Made by a program: the position numbers and the translations under genes. Source: Adineta steineri (lineage: Eukaryota > Rotifera > Eurotatoria > Adinetida > Adinetidae). From it: DNA of 64,000 bases. Shown in pieces: positions 54,727-64,000 of the stretch (its first letter is position 1; each line of letters begins with the position of its first letter). The notes below the pieces were generated by a model, which saw only the letters and a list, made by a program, of their open reading frames with translations, was not told the DNA's origin and made no database searches. Location: positions 188,253 to 252,252 of the forward strand of contig CAJNOI010000120.1 of assembly GCA_905250115.1 (NCBI GenBank). Reading direction: 5' to 3'.

Positions 54727-55515
54727 TCAGTAGCTGTTAATTCTACCAATCTTTGTAAGTTGCCACTGCTGACCAGAGTAATCAGTTTTTTTGGCACTCA
54801 TGTGCACAATATGACTATTTTTAGAAATATCGAGGGCCATATTGAGACCTGTAAATTCATTACTGAAGTTGTATGTTCCATCGATCAAACGTGTTAAATG
54901 CCAAGATTGACCTGTATGATGGCCTGTTTTAGCCATATGTGGCTTATTATTATTAACTCCATCATTGATAATATCAAGTGAGTATCCATCACCGAGAAAA
55001 CGAGTTCGAAGACTGTAAACATTGTCATGTAAATGAACAAAACGCCAATATTGGCCAGTATAATCAGCAACTGGAACCATATTTAGACCATAGTTCTGAC
55101 CATCATTGATAACATCTAACGCTAACTTTTGACCCGAATAGCTATCTGTCAAACGATAGTAATAATTACTATCGATGTCACCTTCTTCTACATTGGTATG
55201 TGAAGGTAAATCTTCAGGTTCGACAGGATTTTGTTTATGATCTTCATCATCAAAATCAGAATCTAAAGTAAAGTAAAAATTATAAAAAAAAGTTTTTTAG
55301 TAATTTTAGAAGTTCTATGGTTCATAGATATCGAACTATATAAGGAAAAAGTTAAACTAACTTTCTGCTCTGACTACAACAGAATCTACTATGAAATTGT
55401 TAATATTCCTAAAATATTGACATATTCATGGATTAGTCGACTTACATATTACATTAGTAACAGCTAGTTGTACAAATACAACAAATATTAATAGTATCAA
55501 CCATTGAGATGACAT
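54727..55515 (-). CDS. Secreted RICIN-type beta-trefoil lectin
   Basis: Exon 1 (55446-55515) encodes a signal peptide (MSSQWLILLIFVVFVQLAVT). A 183-bp GTAAGT-AG intron in phase 1 leads to exon 2 (54727-55262). Total 606 nt, 201 residues. After an acidic linker (DFDDEDHKQNPVEPEDLPSH) comes a single beta-trefoil of about 140 residues with the three expected Q-x-W repeats: GQYWRF, GQSWHL and GQQWQL, each preceded by a LDVINDG/LDIINDG/LDISKNS strand. RICIN domains bind galactose-type or other sugars. The start is taken from the spliced signal exon, because the second exon has no ATG before the domain. Its ligand and role (adhesion, immunity, feeding) are unknown. Confidence 0.87.
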
Positions 55516-55565
55516 GACTTAAACAAATTCGTTGAATTGAATGATTTGTTGACTAGTATAACGCG

Positions 55566-55578
55566 TATTTATATATTC
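55566..55578 (-). promoter_or_regulatory. TATA-like element
   Basis: On the minus strand this reads GGAATATATAAATA, about 50 bp upstream of the lectin ATG. Confidence 0.4.
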
Positions 55579-56180
55579 CTATTATGTGTGACAGAAGAAT
55601 TGATTATCATCAATTTGTTACAGTCTTTTCTTTCACACTAACAAGTTATACAATTGAATGTTCACAGCTAGATATTCCGATACCATAAATAATTGATGAC
55701 AGATGTGAACATTCATATTTCTTCTTTATCCAATTAGAAATACATGTTGCGCTTTTTTTCGCACAAATAGTTCAAGTTGTGGAATAACACTAAAGAGTTG
55801 TTTCTTAAACTGATCGTAAAAGAAAAAAACATCATATCCATTCACACTTAGAAATATTTGGTCTCTATGAATAATATTCCTTAACAATACATGCGGACAT
55901 AGATATTGGATCATTTATCGAACGAATTAATATTGATGATCTGTAACAGATGTTATGGTTTAAATTATAACTATAATTCACTTGGTGCAAGTAATCTGCT
56001 TTCAATATATAAAATTAGGTTTTAGATTTGAATGCATTAATTATGAAAATTTATATATATTTACGATCCTTAATTTATAATTCATGTAGTGTCATCGTTT
56101 TACATGTTTTATTTAAAAGTTTAATGATAAATAAAAGCACTAAATAAGATGAATATTATTGTAAGTAAGTAAGGTTGAAT
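55579..56180. other. Intergenic
   Basis: A 62-codon minus-strand frame at 55726-55914 has a reasonable composition (FLSVNGYDVFFFYDQFKKQL) but no recognised domain or splice partner; not called. Confidence 0.35.
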
Positions 56181-57716
56181 TCAATGAAAAAATAGAAATA
56201 TGAGAATTTTGATCGAAAACAAGTGCAAAATAAAAATTTTGGGAACACTAAAGATAGAAATTGAATGTGAAGGAGTTTGTTGCTTTGCAGATGATGTTGT
56301 CACTTGCGTTGTAGTAATTACTGATTGTCCTGGTATTGCAGGCATCAATTTGCCACCACCTGTGAGTGATACTGTTGTTTGATTAAGCCAACTATTCATA
56401 GTCGAATTTGAATCATAAGAAATATTATATCCATTACTGTTGATATTTGCTAAACTATTATTACTTGTTGTAAGATTTTGTAGCATTGTATTACCAGTTA
56501 CATTCCATATTGAAGTCGAATCAAGAGAAATACTAATATATGAGTTACCATAGCCAGAATAAGCATTACCATTCCATGTTGAATATTGACTCATGATCCA
56601 ATTAATACTACTCCCATTGTAAGCAATAAGTTGACCAGTAAGTGCACATTCGACAACATTGATTGTGACAACTGCAGGTAAAAGATTTGGATTATCTGGA
56701 TAGCCTGCATAATAATTAAAATCTTGTGTCACTTGAGAGTAATTAGCTGTAACGAGAATATTCGATGCTGTATTAATTATTGTGTTATAAAGATAAACGG
56801 TAGCTATCACATTTCCAAACCATAAGCCAGGCATTGTATTACCGAGTGCAGTCAGTCTTGAATTAGTGATATTGAGCATGGCACCTTGTTGTCGAATCAT
56901 CGAACTAAACATGACAGTACCAGCAAGAAGTCCAGCTGTAAGATCACAATTGGTAAATACTGATATTTGTCGACCATCGGAGAAAAGTGCAGGTGCATTT
57001 GCAGCATAACCGATGACATTCGTAGCAGTTATTGTTCCAAGTGCATAGAAAGTTGCACTACCAATACCATCTGTATGGGCAATTGCATCTGAAATAGTAA
57101 CATAACCTGCAGGTGAATCACCTGCAAATGATGAACAACGATTACCACCTGAGTAATGAGCAATGTTTTTTCCTACAACCGTTCCGTATCCACCAGCATA
57201 AAGTCCATGAGCTGCAGGTCCTGAACTATATAAGAATGAATTCTCAACATAGGCATAGGATCCATTTCCATACGAGTATAGATTAGCTGCTCCATTATGC
57301 GTAGTTACATTCAAATGATCGAAAAAGACACGAGATCCATTTTGAATATTGATCGCTGCATTCACGCCAAAGAAGCTAGCTTGAAGAAGATTGGATGAAT
57401 ATCCAGTTTTAACAATGTTAACGAAAGAAAGATTTAATTGAGCTCCATTACCAACAACAATAACATTAGTATCATTAGCAGTTGCTGAGAATGTTTGATG
57501 GCTAATCCAAGAAGAAGATTGAGTTCCATTGAAGAAACTTGTAGCTTGAAGTGGTGATAACAAATACATCACAGGCATGACATTATAATTAGCTTTAATA
57601 GCATTGTCTGCTGTATCCTTTGAAGTATCAATTATATCGCCAGGATCTTGGATAGTAATTGATGCGATATACAAATACGGCTGTATAATTATGAGAAAAT
57701 AGATTAATACTAACAT
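56181..57716 (-). CDS. Secreted, probably GPI-anchored parallel-beta-helix-like protein
   Basis: Intronless, 511 residues, signal peptide about 1-19. The body (about 30-450) is a run of short strands rich in Asn, Ser, Thr and Gly (for example INIQNGSRVFFDHLNVTTHN, NGSYAYVENSFLYSSG, ATNVIGYAANAPALFSDGRQ), the look of a right-handed beta-helix of the pectate-lyase superfamily, with more than 15 N-glycosylation sites. A Ser/Thr-rich neck (ITTTQVTTSSAKQQT) and a hydrophobic tail without a basic end suggest a GPI anchor. No catalytic triad of a known polysaccharide lyase or hydrolase can be pointed out. Similar proteins are, as I recall, found in fungi and bacteria, so horizontal origin is possible but weaker than for the neighbouring enzymes. 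Confidence 0.75.
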   Translation of the reverse strand: MLVLIYFLIIIQPYLYIASITIQDPGDIIDTSKDTADNAIKANYNVMPVMYLLSPLQATSFFNGTQSSSWISHQTFSATANDTNVIVVGNGAQLNLSFVNIVKTGYSSNLLQASFFGVNAAINIQNGSRVFFDHLNVTTHNGAANLYSYGNGSYAYVENSFLYSSGPAAHGLYAGGYGTVVGKNIAHYSGGNRCSSFAGDSPAGYVTISDAIAHTDGIGSATFYALGTITATNVIGYAANAPALFSDGRQISVFTNCDLTAGLLAGTVMFSSMIRQQGAMLNITNSRLTALGNTMPGLWFGNVIATVYLYNTIINTASNILVTANYSQVTQDFNYYAGYPDNPNLLPAVVTINVVECALTGQLIAYNGSSINWIMSQYSTWNGNAYSGYGNSYISISLDSTSIWNVTGNTMLQNLTTSNNSLANINSNGYNISYDSNSTMNSWLNQTTVSLTGGGKLMPAIPGQSVITTTQVTTSSAKQQTPSHSISIFSVPKIFILHLFSIKILIFLFFH

Positions 57717-58524
57717 TCTGAGAATTTCCTAAAATAAAAATTCTTATATATTAAACATCAATAGAATCAAATAAATGTATGTCACTGCTAAGAAACTCGT
57801 CATCTTATCATAGCACTACTATTTCATATAAACTTATATACTTAAATCATGCTAATAAAACGATTGACAACAAAATAATATTTCACACAAATATATCTTT
57901 TATATACAGCACTAAAAATATGATTTAGATATAATTACACAAAAAAAATACAAATGTACTTTTATCGATCATTAAACACCAACTGAGTCGTTTGCTTACA
58001 TTCATGACCAACCTCCCACTTGTATACAGTTAGAAATAAGTAAATTACGCATAATCACGTCGTTTTCATATAGAACTTGAATTACATGTAAAGTACATAT
58101 AAAAGAAGAAATATATTACAGCCAAATAAAATGATGAAGAAAAAGATTGAAAAATATGATCGAAAATACTCATTTTTCATATTTTTCTAAAGGCATATTA
58201 AGAGTTATGCTCTCGTTTGATAATGATATATGACATAAATAATGTATTTAGATTTCTCTTTCCTTTGATTTATATAAATGATTGACATAAAAGCAAAGAA
58301 TATGCAAAAATTTCTTGAAATTAACAGTAATACAAAAACGATCAAACTGAGTCATATATCTTATTGAAAACAACATTGTTAAAAGTCAGCAACGTAATCA
58401 TACGTAATTAAAATAATAAAAATTTCATCGCTCACTTCTACTATCAAAAATACCACACTGTGTCTTATAATAATTATATTCCTTGATTTCAAGATGAATA
58501 TAGTCAGTTGGCAATCAAAATTTT

Positions 58525-58578
58525 GAGAGTGTGAGATGGATGTGAAATAAATAAGAAACAGGCTCACACACACACATG
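58525..58578. repeat. Telomere-like hairpin repeat
   Basis: GAGAGTGTGAGATGGATGTG arm and GCTCACACACACACATG arm around an A-rich loop. Confidence 0.45.
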
Positions 58579-60387
58579 ATTAAATAATTAATTATAAACT
58601 ATGTTTATACAGTTAATAATCTTTATATTGAAGTATGTTAGAAATTTTCTCTCTATTTGATATATATTGATAATAAACAGAATATTTGTTTTAAAATAAT
58701 TCACTTGTATATGTCATAATAACTTGAATAAAATATGATTTTTCATTTATTATATCACATAATAGTATGATGATTCTGTTAATGTTCTTATAGAATTTTA
58801 GAATATTGATGATATTGGATTATATATTTATTTATTAATGAAATAAAATTCTGTTTATTTTCGATAATAAATAATAAATATTAAAAAATAAAGTTTAATT
58901 GAAATGATCAAACTAAAGAATTTTCACTGATTAAATCAATAAAGATTGTTATTTATTAGCAATATTTTCTCGTAATAACAATTTGTATTATTATTAAATA
59001 TGAAAATTAAGAAACAAATTAAAAGAAGAAGATTTTGGAAAATTATAAAAAGGTTTATTTTTATGAGATTTAATAATTGTCATGTTTCATATTAAGTTAT
59101 ACAAGAAATCTTTTCGATAATAAATGATGATTGTCTTTATAATACATTACTTATTATAATAAAAAATTGCAGATTGAATAACTAAGAAATTTTTCTTGTA
59201 CTTTTAAATATTTCATTATCTTTTCAATCATATTGAAATTTATTCCGTTAAGATAAATAAATTTGTTGATTTAACTGAAGTTTTTGTTTTGCTTATTATT
59301 AATAAAATTCTTTTAAATAATGTCAAAAAATACAAAGATTCATCGCTTTCAAAATGAAATATTATATTTCTTTTGATTAATTATTCCATGTTATAAAAGA
59401 AATTTAACGCTCAACATGTTTGATTATTTGAAAAAATCTCTTATTGTTCATTTATATTTTAAATAATTATTTAATCGAATTATTTTGAAATCAATAAAGT
59501 TTTTTGATTTTTTTACAACGTTTATTCAATGTGTTAAAAGAAAATTATATCATTAAATGTTATTCATATATATTTTATATAAATGCTTATTAAATTATAA
59601 ATAAACAAATATTATAAAAGATAATTTATATTAAAATTCTATATATTATTTTTATAATATACATTTTTCTTGATAATTCCTATGAACAATTATCAAAATA
59701 TTTATGTAATATTTTTATTTTAATGTAATATCAATATTTATTATAACAAATTTCTATTTGTTATCTATTGAAATGAAATAATTATACGAATGCTAAAGGT
59801 TATTTATATTTTAAATATAAATGAATATATAAAAAGAAAAAATGAAATCAATATTAAATATTGAAAACTATGACTGGTAACTTTGTATATCTCATTAATG
59901 AAATATATCTCATTAATAAATAAGATTTGTTTTTCTCTACGGACATTAATTATACATAATAAGTGTCACTTACTTAAGAAAAAAATAAAGATATATATCA
60001 TTCCTTGTGACTGATAGCCTGCTTGCTGTTTTATTGACAGAAAAGAATACTTTATGAATCGGTCAACCGTAAAGACAAGAACATATAAGAACGTATGCTT
60101 ATTAAATATTTACCTAATTATTTACTTTCGTGTAGATTCACAATAAGTGTGTTTGACTATTCTTCTTCAGTTTTGATCCTATTTGGATACTATTTCACCA
60201 TGATCATTACTATAGCATTTCTATTTAGTTTCTATTATTCGCACGATACCCTTTATATTAAACGTCATTCATCTATTGAGAATTTCTGCAATTTTGAAAC
60301 TAATTATTGGGATTTCTCAAAACCATGAGACTTACCTCCAACTGACATTCAGTCTGATTGAGTATTTAGTCGAACTTGATACTAGAT

Positions 60388-60454
60388 CGGTGTGGGTGTG
60401 TGAGATAATGATAATAGTGACACATATACTCACACATTCATCCACCCTCAAGAT
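60388..60454. repeat. Telomere-like hairpin repeat
   Basis: CGGTGTGGGTGTGTGAG arm, ATAATGATAATAGTG loop, then ACTCACACATTCATCCACCC arm ending CTCAAGATGA, the outer word shared with the copies at 13557 and 26771. Confidence 0.6.
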
Positions 60455-60598
60455 GACAGTTATGAGTTAGGATATCGTTAATAATCAGAAACTTGTAAAT
60501 TTCAAAGTAACTTCACTTCATTATTCGATTTTCATAAAGAAATTCATTTCAGATATTTCTTCGTTTCAAGACAATACCCTTTCAATTGGCTTAAAGCT

Positions 60599-63479
60599 AT
60601 GGCTCAATTAAACTTAACATTTTCTCGAATGTGAGTTTAAAATATTTCTGATGAACTTTGTAATCTTTTACTAATTATATAGGTTTTGTATATTTTGTCT
60701 TTTCGTAATGGCATTATTTGTTGTCGCAGGCACAATTGTTCTGTCACTCATTCCACTCTATTTATCACCAAAGGATTTAAGCATCATCCATACTAAGAAT
60801 GTTAGCACCATTACCAACGTCGAAACACTAATAGCCACTAGTAAGTGTTTATGCATTATTCTTGTCATACACATGCGTAGTCTTTTCTAGAAAACTCACT
60901 TATTGCCTTAGACGTCTCTTACCTGTTACCACCTGGATTAGCAAGAAAGCGCACCACACAATCCGTTACTAACCGACAGACAACCGCTTCTTGCGTAATT
61001 TTTATCTTTTATATTCATTGATACTGTGTAATATGTTTTAGTTGCAACAAGCACTCGGTGCGCCTGCCGGTTGCATCGGCGTGTACGGCATCGGCCTTAC
61101 AGGAGGTTTTGGTGCCGGGCGCCGGCGTCGTAGCCGCCGCGAGTAATTTTCTTTTTGAATTAATTTTAGCTATTCATGTTTACCTATTTATTTTACGTAT
61201 AGTATTCAATGCGACAAGACAGATCATTCAGGGGTTGTTATTGTCTTCAATGTCGGATTGGATTATCCACAAAGTTTGTCATGTCAAACGCTGCCCTGTC
61301 AAATTGAGTTTTTTACTGATGTTCATGCAAAATTCAGCAGTGCGGCGAATGTCAATCTCGCAGCTGACGATGGAAGCAACATACCTGTAGAACTGTGTCA
61401 TGTTCAATCGTTGGCTGATGGCAGTAATCTAAATAGTAGTAGTTCCAGTGGTATTGATGTTAGTAAGTAGATTGTTTCTTTTAACCAAGAGTAACCCTGC
61501 GATGTCTGAAAATTATGGAGCTGAGAAAAATGGCTTTAATGTATTCTGTTGTTTATTTTTGAACAAATATACGCTTTTTCTTTTTCAGTACCATGTTCAT
61601 CTATTTGTTTTAATGGTGCACAATGCATAGGTCCAACGACTTGCGCGTGCGCTTCAGGATGGGCTGGTGACAATTGCACAACTAGTAATGTAGATTTAGA
61701 ATTTACTTGATTCGAATACTTTCTATTGTTTCTTTTAGTCGCATGCACAGATCCCCCTTGTCAAAATGGTGGCCTATGCACAGGTCCTAATAATTGCACC
61801 TGTGTAGGCAGTTGGAGTGGTGCAGATTGTGCAATTGGTCAGTAAAATTAAAATTTAAGATGTTTTCTATGATTGCTATTATTGAGGATTAGGGTGTAAG
61901 AGTATAAATATAAATGTGTGATATTATTGGTTTGTGCATAAAGTTGAGATTTGAGATTATCATAAGGGTCTGCATGAATCTTTTTGCAACGTTATTTTTC
62001 TAACTCTCATGACATGTTCACATTGAATGAATGAGAATAACTATTAATCGTAACTATTTGAGTGAATCGCACAATATAAAGTATTATTATCGACATGTTA
62101 CATAGGTTTTGATAAATGAGGTGAATATAGTCTGTCAGATATATTGTCAATCGATAGAGAAGTAATCAATTTTGAAGAAAATCTTTTTATTCCATATAGA
62201 ATCCACAACAACTACAACAACCACAAGCACAACTACAAAATCTACAACTACGACAACCGCAAGCACAACTACAAAATCTACAACTACAACAGCCACAAGC
62301 ACAACAACTACGACCACAACTAAAACTACATCTACAACTACAACGACCACAAGCACATCAACCGCAACTACATCAACTACAACTACAACTACAACAACCA
62401 CAACTACGTCAACTACAACTACGTCAACTACAACTACAACAACCACAACTACATCAACTACAACAACCTCAAGTACAACAACTACTACTACAACAACGAC
62501 AACTACAACGTCTACAACATCTACAACGTCTACAACATCTACAACGACAACAACTACTACAACTGCATCAACCTCAAGTACAACAACTACTACAACTGCA
62601 TCAACCTCAAGTACAACAACTACTACGACTACTACAACAACGACGACAACAAGCACAGACACATCAGGATGTTATTATGGTGAGGATCTTGTTAGTTTGG
62701 TTGAAGGTGGACAACGCCGTATAAAACATTTAAAAGTTGGTGATAAAGTTTGGTCAATTAACGATCATAATTATGAACTTATTGAAGATGAAATTATTTT
62801 AATGATGCATAATGGACCAAATCAAAAAGGTTTTTAATCTCTTTTTCCTTTAATATTAATTTATTTCTTGTTTATTTAGTTATATTTTATACATTTCAAA
62901 GTGTCGAAGGTGGTAAATTTAGTTTAACAGGAGCTCATAATATACCTGTATTCGATACAATTGAAAATAAAATGAAAATAAAACGTGCATCATTAGTAAC
63001 TATGCAAGATCGTTTAATTATGTTTGGTAAAACAGTTGAAATAACAAATATATTAATAACAATTAATCAAGGTTTTTATTCTCCACTTACGTTAAGTAGT
63101 TATTTAATGGTTAATAATGTATCAACATCAGTCTTTTCTGAAAAGTAATTTAGCTTAGAATAAAATTTGTAGATTATGTTAATTAAATTTTGTTTTTTTA
63201 TTTAGTTATAAAGTATCATCAAGAACAGTACATTTAGTATTTATACCAATTCGGATTTATTATCATATAACACGATGGATATATGGAAATAACTATAATC
63301 CATTTGTAGAAATAGAAGAAGGTTTACATCCAATTCCTTATTTTTATAAACAACAGCAAGCTAAAATGAGATTTGTATTTTTGAAATTCCCAAAATATTT
63401 ATTTTCAACTATTATTATAATCATTATTATACATTTTGTTCAAAAATGGACAATTAAATTATTATCAAAACATAAATAA
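60599..63479 (+). CDS. Type II membrane protein with EGF repeats, Thr-rich stalk and Hedgehog-type Hint (Hog) domain (9 exons)
   Basis: Exons 60599-60630, 60683-60840, 61042-61069, 61203-61462, 61589-61684, 61739-61837, 62200-62829, 62880-63144 and 63206-63479 join in frame: 1842 nt, 613 residues. Order: short head, TM (about 12-38), a Cys-bearing module (about 73-159), two EGF-like repeats (about 160-191 and 192-224; one exon each, both symmetric phase 1), a stalk of about 155 residues that is mostly Thr (225-381), then a Hint domain from Cys382 (GCYYGEDLVSL, HLKVGDKVWS), with the T-x-x-H box SLTGAHNI (Thr451, His454), ASLVTMQDRL and FYSPLTLSSYLMVNN. After it come a region like the Hedgehog sterol-recognition tail (SSRTVHLVFIPIRIYYH, EGLHPIPYFYKQ) and a last hydrophobic segment (about 587-602). 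There is no Hedge signalling domain. Hog domains cut themselves at Cys1 and pass the N-terminal part to a nucleophile. Exon 3 is the least certain. Confidence 0.85.
61070..61142. other. GC-rich island in intron 3 of the Hog gene
   Basis: About 65-70% G+C in a genome of about 30%, starting right at the chosen donor CG|GTTGCA. It includes GTGCCGGGCGCCGGCGTCG. Other frames stay open across it, so a longer alternative exon 3 ending at GCGA|GTAATT (61142) is possible, but the only phase that fits exon 2 meets a stop inside it. Confidence 0.5.
62200..62665 (+). repeat. Coding ACA/ACT triplet array
   Basis: About 155 codons, nearly all ACN (Thr) with AGC/TCA/TCT (Ser) and GCA or AAA interruptions, in larger sub-repeats such as ACCACAAGCACAACTAC and CATCAACCTCAAGTACAAC. 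It encodes the stalk of the Hog protein. Its length is likely to vary between alleles. Confidence 0.85.
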
Positions 63480-64000
63480 GAATCACCTTTATGATTCTTT
63501 TGACTTTCTGTTTTGCTATTTTACTTTGTAACTAATTAATATATTTTTTTTCTAAATACATTTAAACTAACCTATTACTCGTTCTTTTATACAATCGATT
63601 TGAAGTAATAATACTTACAAATTCTCTTAGCTTTATGGATGTTAGAAGAAATATTTGCTACGTTTGGTTCATAGTCTGAAATAGTCTGTATTTTTTTCCG
63701 AAACATAAACTATGACTGTCTAAACCTAGATTACGATATTGATGTGGTCACATAAGTTGTGATGAGAATAAATACCAGAAAAAAACAAATACTTTCTTCT
63801 TTTATTAATATAAAAGATTATCAAACAAGGGTGTGGATGTGAATGTAGTATAGGTTTGGATGTTAAATCTATCTCTGTACCAGATCCACCCTCAAAAATT
63901 GATTCGAAATGAAATCTTGTCTGTTCTCAAATATTCTAAAATAGTTTGTTAAACATAAAATGAATTACGATTAACATTTCCTTAGTGGTAATTTTTGAAT
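63480..64000. other. 3' flank of the Hog gene
   Basis: No gene seen. One telomere-like hairpin at 63829-63893. Confidence 0.45.
63829..63893. repeat. Telomere-like hairpin repeat
   Basis: GGGTGTGGATGTGAATGTAG arm, loop, then CCAGATCCACCCTCAA arm, about 350 bp after the Hog stop codon. Confidence 0.55.

Larger units (their letters stand above)
57717..60598. other. 2.9-kb AT-rich intergenic stretch
   Basis: The most AT-rich part of the window (58.6-60 kb is about 80% A+T by eye). Two telomere-like hairpins (58525-58578, 60388-60454). No supported gene. Confidence 0.5.

Noticed and set aside
55726-55914. 62-codon minus-strand frame
   Set aside because: Plausible composition but no family, promoter or exon partner seen.
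62147-62662. 171-codon Val/Asp-rich frame on the minus strand
   Set aside because: Antisense shadow of the Thr-codon array of the Hog gene.

Overview
The window looks like nuclear DNA of a bdelloid rotifer. It is about 70% AT. Genes are small, and many introns are short (50-60 bp, GT-AG), though some are long. Its protein families are ones I know as expanded in bdelloids: NHL-repeat, FG-GAP, LamG, F5/8C-like and RICIN surface proteins, many divergent 7TM receptors, and fungal- or bacterial-type enzymes carrying signal peptides. It is also peppered with TGTGGG-type motifs, the repeat I recall as bdelloid telomeric DNA. The genus cannot be told from sequence alone. There are two assembly gaps (100 N at 14194-14293, 10 N at 46462-46471).

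Layout. 0-5 kb: three tandem minus-strand copies of a two-TM, Cys-containing membrane protein. 5-9.3 kb: gene-poor, with a 97-bp array, a 37-bp array, a pyrimidine minisatellite and a 196-bp hAT-type MITE. 9.3-11.1 kb: four-exon type II FG-GAP protein. 11.2-13.2 kb: 1.9-kb foldback repeat. 14.3-15.6 kb: broken LamG gene beside a gap. 16.9-19.5 kb: a GATase-like-fold protein and a rhomboid protease. 20.7-21.6 kb: F5/8C-like remnant and an 87-bp array. 21.7-26.2 kb: seven-exon type II NHL protein whose third intron carries a 690-bp TIR element filled with a palindromic minisatellite. 26.8-27.0 kb: inverted telomere-like array. 27.7-28.8 kb: secreted NHL protein.

29.9-35.8 kb: three likely horizontally acquired genes (aldo-keto reductase, secreted DOPA-dioxygenase-like protein, secreted VanY-like peptidase). 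36-37 kb: tRNA-Thr and tRNA-Cys. 38.5-43.1 kb: tandem vWA/alpha-kinase genes, with a third 3' scrap at 46.9 kb next to a TIR element built of AATTCCGGAATT palindromes. 43.9 and 49.7 kb: two 7TM receptors, the second with an in-frame stop. 47.4-48.2 kb: GH128 glucanase. 52.6 kb: transposon-protein relic. 54.7-57.7 kb: RICIN lectin and a beta-helix-like surface protein. 60.6-63.5 kb: nine-exon type II protein ending in a Hedgehog-type Hint (Hog) domain.

There is no operon-like logic. The recurring theme is surface and secreted proteins: three genes combine a short cytoplasmic head, one TM segment, a linker or stalk and a repeat or processing domain, joined mainly by phase-1 introns. The most striking items are the Hog protein without a Hedge domain, the minisatellite element sitting exactly at a 3' splice site, and a dispersed family of about 17 hairpins with telomere-like stems. 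Exon models come from splice signals, reading phase and family resemblance read by eye; no database search was run. I saw no retroelement or virus-like element I could support.
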